Assembly (NCBI RefSeq): GCF_018618755.1
Contig: NZ_JACSMR010000007.1
Coordinates: forward strand, 1 to 64,000
DNA from: Exiguobacterium sp. s193
GTDB taxonomy: Bacteria; Bacillota; Bacilli; Exiguobacteriales; Exiguobacteriaceae
Direction of reading: 5' to 3'
Length of the DNA stretch: 64,000 nucleotides
Part shown: piece by piece, positions 50,597 through 60,800 of the stretch
How the letters are laid out: every line of letters begins with the position of its first letter
Numbering within the stretch: position 1 is the stretch's first letter
Translations under genes and position numbers: made by a program
Notes under the pieces: generated by a model
The model's database searches: none
Seen by the model: the letters and a program-made list of their open reading frames with translations, nothing else
What the model was told of the DNA's origin: nothing

Positions 50597-51625
50597 TCAT
50601 GACGCGTGTTTCACTTCAACGATGTGTGCTTGATCGCGACGGATCGCCGTCACGATCAAGGTGACGACTAGCGTCACGAGTAAGATGATGGACAGACGCA
50701 ACACATACTGCGAAATATCCCCATCAAAGTAAAGTAAACGTGTCAGTCCTGCGACGGCATTCGGTACGGGGAGAACATGTCCAATCGACTGATAGAACGG
50801 AGCGAGCATCGATGGTGGCACGATATTCCCTGCCGTCATCAACTGGAACGGAATCAAGGCGACGTTGACGAGCGGCGCGATCGGTCCAAAGATCGCAAAG
50901 TTCATTTGCGTGACACTGATACAAGTTGCCGTCAATAAGACTTGAAATGCCCAGACTTTAAAAAATGAAGCTGCACTATCCGAGAACAAGAAGGCAATCG
51001 TCACCATGACAAGTGGCACGACGACGAGGACGATGCCATGCAACAGTTGTTTACTCCAAAAGAGCGACCACTTTTGATGTTGCTTCTGAAGAATTTGTGT
51101 AACGAGATTAAACTGAATCCCCATCGTCATGACCGCGATGTAAATGACGAAGCCGAGGATGATCGGTAACATCGACGTCGAGAAATCTGACACGTGGTGT
51201 TCGATGATGATATCGGATGTGAACGGGACGTCTCCATTCAGTTGGTTGACGATTTGTCCTGCCCCTTGCTTCAGGATTCCATTTGCGAACTCTGCATTGG
51301 CCTGGTTGACGTGGAAAGTCAAGTGCTGTTCATTCGTCAAGTCGGCGACGAGTACCATTTCGACGTCGCCCTGGTCAAGTTGCTTCAGTCCGGCTTCTGT
51401 TGAATTGACTTGCGAGACGGTAAATGGACTTTCAGCTTTGAACTGTTGATAGAAGTCTGCTGAGCCTTGATCCGCCACGACCGCGACGCGTAATTGATCA
51501 AGTCGTTCCGTCGCACCTTGGTACCCTGTCATCCAGACGACGAGGAAGAGAACCGGTACGACGAGGGCGAACATCAGCCCGACTTTCGTTTGTGTGATTG
51601 CAAATACGTCTTTCATTGTCTTCAT
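50597..51625 (-). CDS. ABC-2 type membrane permease (YhgE/Pip-like)
   Basis: This 342-residue protein has one N-terminal helix (about 13-32), an extracytoplasmic domain (about 40-160) and about five C-terminal helices. The topology fits the ABC-2 half-size permeases near YhgE/Pip. No ATPase gene adjoins it. AAAAGGGG is 7 bases before the ATG. It lies 72 bases downstream of a MarR regulator gene, and the gap holds a 13-base motif also found upstream of that gene, so it is probably a MarR-controlled efflux component. Confidence 0.82.
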   Translation of the reverse strand: MKTMKDVFAITQTKVGLMFALVVPVLFLVVWMTGYQGATERLDQLRVAVVADQGSADFYQQFKAESPFTVSQVNSTEAGLKQLDQGDVEMVLVADLTNEQHLTFHVNQANAEFANGILKQGAGQIVNQLNGDVPFTSDIIIEHHVSDFSTSMLPIILGFVIYIAVMTMGIQFNLVTQILQKQHQKWSLFWSKQLLHGIVLVVVPLVMVTIAFLFSDSAASFFKVWAFQVLLTATCISVTQMNFAIFGPIAPLVNVALIPFQLMTAGNIVPPSMLAPFYQSIGHVLPVPNAVAGLTRLLYFDGDISQYVLRLSIILLVTLVVTLIVTAIRRDQAHIVEVKHAS

Positions 51626-51658
51626 TTTTTGTATCCCCTTTTTATATGCATTACTTAT

Positions 51659-51679
51659 AATAGCATGTGCAACTATTTA
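51659..51679. promoter_or_regulatory. Candidate MarR operator upstream of the permease
   Basis: AATAG-CATGTGCAA-CTATT is an inverted repeat containing GTGCAACTATTTA, a 13-mer found again, inverted, upstream of the MarR gene. Its position between regulator and permease suits an internal control site. Confidence 0.5.
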
Positions 51680-51697
51680 GCCGAAAAAGAAAACCAC

Positions 51698-52120
51698 TCA
51701 CGTCACATTTTTGTGAATGGTTTCAAGCGTCCGAATGAAGTGTTCAATCTCCGTTTTCGTCAGCCCCTGAAACGCTTCCGCTTGCAACGCATCAAGCGTC
51801 GGTTCAAGGGATTCCAGGACGCGGACACCTTCTTTTGTTGTCAAAAGAATGAAGGCACGGCGATCTCTCGGGTCAGACGTTCGCATGACGAAACCTTTTT
51901 TGACAAGCTTATCAAGAATCTTCCCGACGGTTGTTTGATCCCGTTCCGTCACGAGCGCTAACTGCTTCTGGGACACTCCCTCTTGCTTATGCAGTTCACT
52001 TAAAACGGAGAATTGTTCCGGTGTCAGACCATGCACGTCCATCCGCTTCGTCGCCGCCCGTTTAAATGAGTGATAGCTGCGCGACAAGTGCATTCCAAGC
52101 GACCAATCGACTTCCTTCAC
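51698..52120 (-). CDS. MarR family transcriptional regulator
   Basis: This 140-residue winged-helix repressor contains LTPEQFSVLSELHKQEG, then SQKQLALVTERDQTTVGKILDKLVKKGFV (recognition helix and following) and TSDPRDRRAFILLTTKEG, the DxRxxR wing of MarR. The start was placed at a GTG behind GAAGGGGAAG; an upstream in-frame codon lacks a binding site. It probably represses its own gene and the downstream permease, released by a toxic ligand. Confidence 0.93.
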   Translation of the reverse strand: MKEVDWSLGMHLSRSYHSFKRAATKRMDVHGLTPEQFSVLSELHKQEGVSQKQLALVTERDQTTVGKILDKLVKKGFVMRTSDPRDRRAFILLTTKEGVRVLESLEPTLDALQAEAFQGLTKTEIEHFIRTLETIHKNVT

Positions 52121-52137
52121 ATGCTTCCCCTTCTTTC

Positions 52138-52160
52138 CGATAAATAGTTGCACTACTTAT
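52138..52160. promoter_or_regulatory. Candidate MarR operator upstream of its own gene
   Basis: TAAATAGTTGCAC (52141-52153) is the exact inverse of the 13-mer at 51667-51679. Within it TAGT-GC-AACTA forms a small dyad. It lies 20 bases before the MarR start. Confidence 0.5.
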
Positions 52161-52185
52161 TATTTCGACTTACTCACTATACTGG

Positions 52186-52788
52186 TCAGGAAGAGGAGTT
52201 GTCAATGACATTTCTTGAATCGTCGATGTTTCTATTTTTCTGTTGCGCGGAACGGATCCTTTTCAAAAATCCAGATATGATTAGCACACCAAGCATCGTC
52301 CCTAATACGTTCAACCACAAATCATCGACGTCAAAACTTCGGTAGTTGTAGCCGATGAACAGACCCGTAATCGCTTGTGTCGATTCAATGCCTATACTCA
52401 TCAACAACCCAAGCAAGATGACGTTCCGTCGCTTCATCCTCGGATAAAGAACTAATACAAAGATTCCTAACGGTACAAACAAAAGGACATTTCCCATGAC
52501 CTGGATCAAAAAAACTTTGCCTTGTCCTGACACTACCGTATCAAACAGCAATTTGAACGGAATGAAGTTATGCTGTTCTCCATACTGTTCACGAATTACA
52601 TCATCAATCAAGCTTCGTTGAACGGGTAATGGGAATAACGTAACTGCCACGACGCCGGCAAGATACACGGAAAATATCATCCAGTAACTAAAGCGTCGTC
52701 CTGATGTTTTACCTTGTCTAACGCGGTAAGAAAGAATAAGTAAACAGATTGTAATCATCAAAAAACAAGGAAGTTCAAAGGTTAGCAT
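52186..52788 (-). CDS. VanZ family membrane protein
   Basis: This 200-residue protein has about five hydrophobic segments. It carries the VanZ pattern: PFKLLFDTV, QVMGNVLLFVPLGIF (N-x-x-LF-x-PLG), SIGIESTQ, and NYRSFDVDDLWLNVLGTMLG with the conserved Asp-Asp and Asn. VanZ members modify glycopeptide tolerance or membrane handling; the specific role is unknown. Located 30 bases after the M3 peptidase gene on the same strand. Confidence 0.93.
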   Translation of the reverse strand: MLTFELPCFLMITICLLILSYRVRQGKTSGRRFSYWMIFSVYLAGVVAVTLFPLPVQRSLIDDVIREQYGEQHNFIPFKLLFDTVVSGQGKVFLIQVMGNVLLFVPLGIFVLVLYPRMKRRNVILLGLLMSIGIESTQAITGLFIGYNYRSFDVDDLWLNVLGTMLGVLIISGFLKRIRSAQQKNRNIDDSRNVIDNSSS

Positions 52789-52818
52789 GCAAAAGGTAGT
52801 CCTTTCTTAAATGGTTTT

Positions 52819-54474
52819 TCATTCAGGATGAATTGCTTCTAATTCACTCGTAATGAACTGTGTCAAAGGACGTAACGTCGCTTCAGAAAAATCAAATTTG
52901 ACACCGGCAAGCTCATAAATTTCTGTAACGGAACGACTGCTGCCCATCGCCAAAGCCCGTTTGAATCGCTCTAGCGTCTCCATCGGGTCTTTTTTATAGT
53001 GCATGTACAGCTGGAGCGCAGCAATTTGAGCAATCGCATACTCGATATAATAAAACGGTGTTTCGAAAATATGGATGACACTCATCCACTCTTGCCCTTT
53101 CCATGCTGATACAGTCCCCCAATCAACGACACCCGTATCATACATGTCGGTGAGCGACTCGAATTTTTTTCTTCGCTCTTCATGGCTGTGAGCAGGATGA
53201 TGATAGACCCAGTCTTGAAACTGATCCACGATGATGGTTTGAGGAAGAAATTCGACGATTAATCTCAAGTGTTCCAGTTTAGCTTGATAAAGCGAGAACT
53301 GATCAGTGACAGCGAGATTCCAGTGTTCCATTGAGAGCAGCTCTAACGACATCGCAGCAAACTCTGCCACTTCCATCGTAATTCGCTTGTCTTCACTGAA
53401 CGGAATGTCCTTGATTAAATCATGGTGGATGGCGTGACCGATTTCATGCATGAAAATAACAAGATCATCAAATGTCCCTGTCATATTCATAAATATAAAG
53501 GATTCACGAGAAGCCGGGAGAAATTCTGAAAACCCGCCCGGTGCTTTATTCGCTCTAGGTTTTAAATCAAAGTTTTCTTTACGGTGTAACGCATTGAAGA
53601 CGGTGTAAAAGTACGGATCAATTTTTCTTAAGATATTGCCAACCGTTTCTAGTAATACGTCTTCTGAATCACCGTAAACATGCGTTATGTCAGAGTAAGG
53701 TGACACTTTGCTATCCCAAGGTGAAAGGTGTTTCTTTCCTAAGTAATTTTCCTGTTCTCTTTGTAGCTTCTCTTTAATCGGCAGGAAGTGCTGTTTAATC
53801 GCTCCAGCGATTTCCTTACACTTTTCTTGTGTATAATCTGTTCGTCCGAGCTCAGCAAATGCATATTCAGAAAACGCATTTAAGCCTACATTGTCAGCTT
53901 TTTTTATCCGCAAGTTAATGAGTCGATCAAAAATCAGGTTAACGTCTTGTTCAATTTGACTATAAGCAAGTGCTATATTACGAAATGCACGCTCTCGAAC
54001 GTCTTCGTTTTTGTCGTATAAAGAACTGTACAAGTCGCTCAAATCCTGATTTTGATTGGACGGTGAAGTTAATCCACCTGTAATTTTTAAGTATTGATTT
54101 ACGAGTTGATCTTCTTCTAGACGGACTGCTGTATTAGATTCCGAATAACTATTCTGTTTGCTTTTCAGTTTCTCTCGCAGTCTGGTGTAGTCCGGTTTAT
54201 CTCCGATATACTGTAAAGTCTTCTGATCCATTTCATGCTTAAACTTCGACAATAACGGCTTTATCTTAGTTTGCACAAAATCCAGTTCTTCTTCATACAG
54301 TTGGTTTGCAGTATCTCGTTGAAAAGCAATGTACTTTTTGGTAATCAGCTCTTCGTATGTATCAATGAGTTTTGAATGACGCTCAAGAAAAGTTTCGATA
54401 TCCAAACCATCCGACTCGTCTTCTTTCATCAATCTTGTATAACCAGTTTCAAGTGCGCTCAAGGCATCTTTCAT
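52819..54474 (-). CDS. M3 family oligoendopeptidase (PepF-like)
   Basis: This 551-residue cytoplasmic zinc peptidase has HEIGH at 343-347 (FMHEIGHAIHHD) and the third ligand Glu in ITMEVAEFAAMSLELL. The N-terminal helical half forms the usual channel lid. It would cleave short peptides. The start was set at MKDALSALETG by GAGGGAG 10 bases upstream; a TTG nine bases earlier is less likely. Its GC is lower than its neighbours. It precedes vanZ in the direction of transcription. Confidence 0.92.
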   Translation of the reverse strand: MKDALSALETGYTRLMKEDESDGLDIETFLERHSKLIDTYEELITKKYIAFQRDTANQLYEEELDFVQTKIKPLLSKFKHEMDQKTLQYIGDKPDYTRLREKLKSKQNSYSESNTAVRLEEDQLVNQYLKITGGLTSPSNQNQDLSDLYSSLYDKNEDVRERAFRNIALAYSQIEQDVNLIFDRLINLRIKKADNVGLNAFSEYAFAELGRTDYTQEKCKEIAGAIKQHFLPIKEKLQREQENYLGKKHLSPWDSKVSPYSDITHVYGDSEDVLLETVGNILRKIDPYFYTVFNALHRKENFDLKPRANKAPGGFSEFLPASRESFIFMNMTGTFDDLVIFMHEIGHAIHHDLIKDIPFSEDKRITMEVAEFAAMSLELLSMEHWNLAVTDQFSLYQAKLEHLRLIVEFLPQTIIVDQFQDWVYHHPAHSHEERRKKFESLTDMYDTGVVDWGTVSAWKGQEWMSVIHIFETPFYYIEYAIAQIAALQLYMHYKKDPMETLERFKRALAMGSSRSVTEIYELAGVKFDFSEATLRPLTQFITSELEAIHPE

Positions 54475-54520
54475 CAAAAGCAATCTCCCTCACTTACAAA
54501 TTCAGAATGTATACAGTTAC

Positions 54521-55273
54521 TTACGACGTAAACGATTTTATCGACTCGATATGCGCGTCTTTAATCGTTTGGTCGACTTGCGACCGTTGCTTGAGCTGCC
54601 CGTAAACGATATCGACTTGTGCTGGTGTCAAACGATTAACCGTCGCCAGTTTCTTGATGGTCCGGCGTAACTCATTCCGTTTGATGACATGGACATGGCT
54701 CGAATCGACCGTGATTTTCTTCAATTCACACCGTTCACTGAAGACGATCAGTGACTTGAAAACCGCTTCGTCCACCGTACCGGACAAAAGCTTTTGAAGA
54801 CTCTTCAAGTGCTGTTCATTTTGTTTGATCGGGTTGTAGAATTTTTGCTTGAACCGATTCTTGAACATCTGTGTCCACTGGCGGTCCGCTTCTTTCCCGA
54901 AAATCCAGCCGCTGTAGTTTTTCGATTCGAGGACGTAAATCCCGCTCTCATGAATGAACGTGACGTCGATTTCCGTCAAGCCTGTTCCCCGTGCTTTTGG
55001 CACATATGTATTGATGACAAATTTTCCATACCCGTCGACTTTATCCAACTCGCGTGTCGTCAAATACTCGCCCCACAGTCCTTTGTCACGGACCGCTTTG
55101 AGGAAACGTTCTTGCGTCATTTGTTTGTAGGTACTGCCTTCAAACGAACGGTGCCGGAAATAATACAGACTACCGAGCGTCACGAAGAAACCAATGAACA
55201 GGACACCACCTATGAGGAGCAACAACGGAATTAATGATTCAATGAGCTCTTCCACTTTTTTCATTCCCTTCAT
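54521..55273 (-). CDS. Membrane-anchored NERD domain protein
   Basis: This 250-residue protein has an N-terminal transmembrane helix (about 14-38) followed by a nuclease-related domain. WGEYLTTREL supplies the first acidic residue, GLTEIDVTFIHESGIYVLESKNYSGWIFG the Asp and Glu-x-Lys of the restriction-endonuclease-like site, and later QNEQHLKSLQKLL is typical of NERD. Nuclease activity is predicted but unproven for the family. It lies upstream of the M3 peptidase on the same strand. Confidence 0.92.
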   Translation of the reverse strand: MKGMKKVEELIESLIPLLLLIGGVLFIGFFVTLGSLYYFRHRSFEGSTYKQMTQERFLKAVRDKGLWGEYLTTRELDKVDGYGKFVINTYVPKARGTGLTEIDVTFIHESGIYVLESKNYSGWIFGKEADRQWTQMFKNRFKQKFYNPIKQNEQHLKSLQKLLSGTVDEAVFKSLIVFSERCELKKITVDSSHVHVIKRNELRRTIKKLATVNRLTPAQVDIVYGQLKQRSQVDQTIKDAHIESIKSFTS

Positions 55274-55376
55274 TCAAAAAACCTTTATTTACCACTTACT
55301 AAGAATAATCATAATTTCATCAAATTTCCACTATTTGTTGTTTGCTCGTTTTCTAATCGCTATACTAGACAAAAAA

Positions 55377-55422
55377 ACCAGACACCTTCCTCATGTCCTG
55401 AAGAAGTCGTCTGGTCTGTTCA
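55377..55422 (-). terminator. Intrinsic terminator
   Basis: CCAGACGACTTC-type arms (ACCAGACGACTTC / GAAGGTGTCTGGT) are followed by TTTTTTT on the minus strand, after the small membrane protein gene. Confidence 0.85.
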
Positions 55423-55449
55423 CGGCTCGGATGGAGATGTAGTTTACTT

Positions 55450-55665
55450 TTACGAATTGTACCCGAATGACAATGTACTGACGATGAAACCAATCGTCGC
55501 AAAGATGAACAACGTACAACACATCGTCAACAGGAGCAACAACGGTTTTGGCAGCTGAACTTTTACTTTCCAAATCGCCACGAGGAGCAGGGCGTTCAGG
55601 AGCAGGAATGCGAATAAAAATGCAAACAAACCGAGCCGTTCCTTCATCATGAAGATTAAATCCAT
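55450..55665 (-). CDS. Small two-helix membrane protein, unknown function
   Basis: This 71-residue protein has hydrophobic segments at about 12-32 and 40-64. AAGGGAAGA precedes the ATG. No family recognised. It has its own terminator. Confidence 0.68.
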   Translation of the reverse strand: MDLIFMMKERLGLFAFLFAFLLLNALLLVAIWKVKVQLPKPLLLLLTMCCTLFIFATIGFIVSTLSFGYNS

Positions 55666-55940
55666 GTCATTCTTCCCTTCTTCGATCTGTCAGTCAAACG
55701 TATTAGCGATTACTTTCTTCAACCTATCCATTGTTACAAAAATATCCAAAAATGACAACATGATTGATTCTTTCCAAGCAAATAATAGACTTCCTTATAC
55801 GTCAAAACTTGACCAATCTTATAAGCTTATGAATGTTCGTGTTAAATCCGGACGAGTCTTTTTAAACTTGTAATTGCGATTGTCTTATTCCCTAACAAGA
55901 TTCAAAGCAGCTCGTTTTGCTTCTCGTGAAAAGTGAGCTC
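55666..55940. other. AT-rich spacer without recognised features
   Basis: The 275 bases between the small membrane protein gene and the dispersed repeat show no convincing gene, hairpin or promoter. Confidence 0.4.
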
Positions 55941-56200
55941 ATCGGCCATTCGATTGAAGCGGGATGGAAACGTCCATCCTCGACTCCTATGGGAAAAAGA
56001 AGCGCGCTTCGCGCTTCTGTCAGGAATAGGTAAGACCCGGCATACGAGCATGAAATGCGGGATGCCGCGGCTTACCTTCCGCCCATGGAAAGCGAGGATG
56101 GCGGAAACATCCGTTTCAAGGATTTATCTGGGGATAATTTATGAAACAACCCTGCCGGCTTGCGCCTCGCCCGAGGAAAGCACGGGAAGAAAAAAGCATT
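55941..56200. repeat. Dispersed structured repeat, type I, copy 2, fused to a type II end fragment
   Basis: Positions 55941-56120 match the 17363 copy nearly throughout (ATCGGCCATT, CCATCCTCGACTCCTATGGG, AGGAATAGGTAAGACCCGGC, CCGCGGCTTACCTTCCGCCC). After about 30 unrelated bases, 56149-56200 carries CGGCTTGCGCCTCGCCCGAGGAAAGCA, the right end of the type II copies. The locus therefore joins both types. Confidence 0.85.
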
Positions 56201-56221
56201 TGCCCAGCAACACTTTATCAA

Positions 56222-56262
56222 AAAAAACACCGTCCCCGTCAAAACGGAAACGATGCGTTAAA
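56222..56262 (-). terminator. Intrinsic terminator of the BI-1 gene
   Basis: CATCGTTTCCGT pairs with ACGGGGACGGTG (mismatches tolerated) and is followed by TTTTTTTT on the minus strand. Confidence 0.85.
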
Positions 56263-56268
56263 CAGAAT

Positions 56269-57006
56269 TTAGTCACGAGCGGCTAAACGATACAACAAAT
56301 CAAGCAACTCGATGTAAAGCCAGATAATCGTCACGATTAAACCGAATGCGGCGACCCATTCCATCGACTTCGGTGCCCGTGCCTCGACTTGGCGCGAGAT
56401 GAAATCGAAGTCCATCACGAGTGACAGCGAGGCGACGATGACGATGACGAACTGAATCCCGATCGCGAGTGGCGAGCTGCCTGTCATGAACGGTAGGTCG
56501 ACACCGAACAAGGCGAGCAACAAGTTGACGCCGTATAAGACGAGAATCGACAGAATCGCTGCCGTGACAGCCGAACGGAACCGTTGCGTCACTTTAATCA
56601 TCCCGGTCGTATAGACGAACCACATCGCGAACGACACGACGAACGTCGCAACGACGGCTTTTCCGACTAACCCCGGGTACATGCTTTCGAACATCAAGGA
56701 AATCGCTCCGACCGCAACCCCTTCGACAAGCGCATAGACGGGCGACAGGACAGGTGCTGTTTGAGGTTTAAAGGTGATGATCAGTGCAAAAATCAAGCCG
56801 AGGACTACCCCGCCAATCAAGGCTGGGAATAAAAATTGTGGATTCGCGGCTAAAAAGAACCACGTTCCTCCGGCTGCTGCCGTGACGAGGGCGAGCAACA
56901 GGAAAATCTTACTCATCGTCCCTGCTTTCGTCATCGGTCGTTCACCAGCGCGTGCCGCTTCAAAACCACGGCGCAGGGCTGGGTTTACTTTAAATCGTGT
57001 TGCCAT
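56269..57006 (-). CDS. Bax inhibitor-1/YccA family membrane protein
   Basis: This 245-residue protein has seven hydrophobic helices after a soluble start with GFEAARAGERPMTKAGTMSKI, a lead typical of the YccA-like branch. A late helix contains the two acidic residues of BI-1 (VMDFDFISRQVE). Members act as calcium or proton leak channels or as modulators of membrane proteases. Single gene with its own terminator. Confidence 0.92.
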   Translation of the reverse strand: MATRFKVNPALRRGFEAARAGERPMTKAGTMSKIFLLLALVTAAAGGTWFFLAANPQFLFPALIGGVVLGLIFALIITFKPQTAPVLSPVYALVEGVAVGAISLMFESMYPGLVGKAVVATFVVSFAMWFVYTTGMIKVTQRFRSAVTAAILSILVLYGVNLLLALFGVDLPFMTGSSPLAIGIQFVIVIVASLSLVMDFDFISRQVEARAPKSMEWVAAFGLIVTIIWLYIELLDLLYRLAARD

Positions 57007-57065
57007 CGTGCGTTCACTCCCTTTAATTTATCTTTGTCTTATTACGAATCGTTCCCGAAAAAGTT

Positions 57066-57857
57066 TCAACTTAACCAGTTATTTAAGGCATTGAGCTGGA
57101 ACATGACGACAGGAATCGATTCTTTGGCAGAAACGAGGTGTGACGTCGCACCCCCAACCTTTCCGCTCGTGACGAACGGTTCGTCCGTGAACCCTTCGCC
57201 GATCGGACCAAATGGGTCACTATCAATCAAGCGGTGCCAATAGTGAACAAATACTTCGTCATCGCCTTGCTTGATTTTACAACCGCTCTCAATGTCCGGA
57301 CGATCAATCCCGTACTCGGCATAATGCCAGACAGTCGTCGCATCCCATGGTGAGCCGAGATGCAGAATCTGGCCGCCCGCCTCAATGAACCGTTCAATCG
57401 GTGAGCCGGGTCCGAACCCATTCTCGAGCGTATGGTCCGCCACGAACTCTGCCGCATCTTTGCCCCAGGCTGCGACCGACCACATCGGGTGGTCACTGCG
57501 CTCGACATCCGGAAACGTCCGGAACAACTCCGGCACCTTGCCGACGCTGCGGGTTGGTGTCTTCCGTTTATCATACGCTGGCATTTCTTGACGGACCGTC
57601 TCCCACCATTCCTCTGGTACCGCAGGACGGCTCCAATTTTTCGGGTCCGAGTTATCGGTGCTTTGTGTCGCCATCATGATCAAGCCAGCCGGTGTGACGA
57701 CTTCCTGGACGGCTTCGATGACCGTTTGCGCCCCACCCGGAACCCAGCCGATTTGTTTCATCGCACTGTGAACGAATACTTTCATCCCCGGTTTGACCCC
57801 GAGCTGTTTCAGGTCGCGGATTAACTCTGACTTCGTGACCATTTGATTGACTTCCAT
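57066..57857 (-). CDS. Aminoglycoside N(3)-acetyltransferase family protein
   Basis: This 263-residue enzyme has the AAC(3)/YokD fold: VFVHSAMKQIGWVPGGAQTVIEAVQEVVTP, PTRSVGKVPELFRT, DHPMWSVAAWGKDA with the conserved S-x-x-A-x-G, and GSPWDATTVWHYAEY. It transfers acetyl from acetyl-CoA to an amino substrate. Chromosomal members often do not confer drug resistance. The start is set by AAGGAG 8 bases before ATG 57857. It begins 12 bases after sbcC, so it is the third gene of the sbcDC operon. Confidence 0.92.
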   Translation of the reverse strand: MEVNQMVTKSELIRDLKQLGVKPGMKVFVHSAMKQIGWVPGGAQTVIEAVQEVVTPAGLIMMATQSTDNSDPKNWSRPAVPEEWWETVRQEMPAYDKRKTPTRSVGKVPELFRTFPDVERSDHPMWSVAAWGKDAAEFVADHTLENGFGPGSPIERFIEAGGQILHLGSPWDATTVWHYAEYGIDRPDIESGCKIKQGDDEVFVHYWHRLIDSDPFGPIGEGFTDEPFVTSGKVGGATSHLVSAKESIPVVMFQLNALNNWLS

Positions 57858-57869
57858 CTGTCTCACTCC

Positions 57870-60800
57870 TTATTCAACGACAAGCTGTATCGTTGAGCCT
57901 GTTTTTCCTTGCGTGACTTCGATTTTGGCATCAACCCGTGACTTCAGTTCCTGGACGTGGCTGATGATCCCGACCATCCGTCCACTCGCTTGAATCGACA
58001 GTAACGTCTCGATTGCTTGTTCGAGCGACTCGGGGTCGAGTGTTCCAAATCCTTCATCGATGAACATCGTTTCAAGGGAAACGCCACCACTCGCTTCTTG
58101 GACGACTTCCGACAGACCAAGGGCGAGCGCAAGCGACGCTTTGAAGCTTTCGCCACCGGACAATGTTTTGACATGTCGTGTTTGTGACGTATAGGCGTCA
58201 AAGACATTCAGGTCGAGTCCATACTTCTTCAAGCCTTTCCCGGCTTCCGTTTTCCGTTCGAGCTGGAAGCGACCTGACGTCATCTCTTTCAAGTGACGGT
58301 TTGCCGCCTGAAGAATCTCATCGAAGTACGCCGTCTGGACGTAGGTCTCGAACGTCATCCGTTGCGCATTTTCACCGACGCCGACGCGTGCCAGCTCCCC
58401 GATGATTCCGTACCGTGCGTCCTCGGCTTCAATCGTTTGTTGCAGCATCGCCCAGGCATCAATCAATTGTTTGACATGGATGTGTTCCTTCTCGGCACCG
58501 ACACGTTGATCTGTCGCTTCCGCCACTCGTCCTTCCGCTGTTTCGACGAGTGTCCGTAAATGCGCGAGATCCGGACGCGCCCCGGCATTGATTTGTTGCT
58601 TCAAGCGCTCGAGTCCTGTCGCGACTTCTTGACGCTTGACACGATCCGCTTCAAGCACCGTTGCGAGTTGTTGCATCTCGTGCCGGGACAATCGTGCCTG
58701 CTCGAACTGTTCGGACGTCTCAAACCGCTCTTCCGTCAAGGCCCGTTCAAAGTCGGCTTTCGCTTGAGTCCGCGCTGCCGCATGCGTCGCCGCCTCTTCG
58801 TTGATGTGTTCAAGCCGTCCTTGTCGTTCTGCGACTTCCCGGTTGAGCTGGTCTTTTTGTTGGTCGACCGTTGTCCGTTCGGCTTCATACTGTGTTTGGT
58901 TCGCCTGCAATGTCTGTTGTTCCTGTTCGAGAACTGTTTTCGACGCCGACGGCTCGCCTGCTTTCGTCAGTAACGCCTCGAGTCGTGCAAGCTCAAGTTC
59001 CAGTTTCCCTTGCGCAGCGAGCTGCTGATCGATTTGACTCGTCAGTGTCTCGAGTTCTGTTTCGAGCGTCCGCAAGCGTTGTTCGAGCTGACGTTTTTTG
59101 TCTTGTTGTTGCTTTTGTTCGGCTTCCGCCGCGACAAGGCGGCTGATTTCTGCGCGAATCGCATCGAGTTCCGTCGGTAGTGCCTGTTCTTGTCCGAGTG
59201 TCGTGATCGCATGCTCGAGTTGTCGCTCACGTTCGACGATTGTCCGGTACGTCGCCTGTAACTCCTGGTGCGCCGTCTGGGCTTTTAAGTAACTTTGGTG
59301 CAATGCTTCGACATCATCGAGTTTCGTCGCCGTCGCAGGTTTCGGGTGCGTAAGGCTCCCACAAACTGGACATGCTTCCCCGTCGTGCAGGTGTTCAGCG
59401 AGCTCGGACGCCAGTTGCATCCGTTCTTTGTTTCGCCCTTCCGCATAGGCAGCTTCCGCCTCTTCTTTTTCTTTGCGGACACGGGTTCCGCGTTCAATCA
59501 AGTTTTTCCGCTCCGTTTCACTCTGTTGCCACTCAAGATGTTTTTGTTCGACAGTCTGGAGACTGAAGCGGCGTTCTTGTAACGACAGCTGCGTATTCGA
59601 GACGTCAGCAAGCGTCGCGAGTTCCGCTTGGATGCGGGTCCGTTCTGCGCGTTTTGTATCTCGCTCCGTCAGCAACGCTTGTGGGTTCAACCGTGCGACA
59701 TCCCCCGCCAAACTTTTTTGTTTTTGCTGCAGTTGTTCCTGTTCGCGCAGTTGTTTCAGCTCCGCCTCGATTTGATCGATCCGTCGTGCACCGTCCCGGA
59801 TTTCTTGTTCACGGCTTGCTAACCGTTCCGCTTGACCTGTGATTTGATCCAGCCGCCCTCGTAACGTCGTCAGTTCTGTCGTCAATTGCCCTTGCGCCGT
59901 CTCGAGGCGGACGACCGTCTGTTGCTCTGACAAGTAGGCGTCGTATAGGCCCGTGATGGCTGCTGCACGCGTCGCTGCCTCATAGCGGTCCGCTTGTCGC
60001 GTGATGTCGGGTAACATCACGGCAAGTTCTTGATCGAGTCGTGCCAACCGTTCATATTCGACGAAGGCGTGTTCGAGTTGTTCCGCCTGGCGGAAGCGTT
60101 CGCTGACCTGATTGACGTCTTGACGTGCCTGCTGTTCGACTGTTTTTGCGGCACCGATCGTTTCATCTAACGACGCCAACAATTCATCCGTCACTTGCCG
60201 GATCGTCGTCTCATTTTGATTGACCCAATCGACTTCCAGCGGCAACTCCTCAAGTTTTGCGAGTTGCTTTGTTTTCGTCTCCTTGATGGCGGCAGCAAGA
60301 TCGAGTGCTTTCCGGTGCAAGCGTTGCTGGAACTCTCCATATTGTTCGGTCTTGAACAGTTGCTTCAGGATTTGCAGTTTGTCTTTTGACTCCGCCATCA
60401 ACAGCTCCCGGAATTTATTTTGCGGCAACAATAAAATTTGCGAAAACTGTTTATGGTCGAGCTGCAACAGACTTTGAACCCGTTGCTTGACTTCCGGAAT
60501 TTTGATGGCGAGCGGTTGCCACGCCGTCCCGTCGAACCGTGCCAGTTCCGCTTCATGCGCATAGTCCGTTTTATTGACGGGATGCGGTTGGCTCGGTTGG
60601 CGAATCACACGATAACGTTCGCCTTTCAGTAAAAATTCCAGTTCGACTTCTGTTTTGACGTCCGGTCGCGCGAAATGACTCCGTAAATCCGTCATCTCCC
60701 GTTCGCCGCCAGACGTCTCCCCGTAGAGGGCAAACGTCAAGGCATCAAAAATCGTCGTTTTGCCGGCTCCCGTATTACCGGAGATGACGAACATCGTCCG

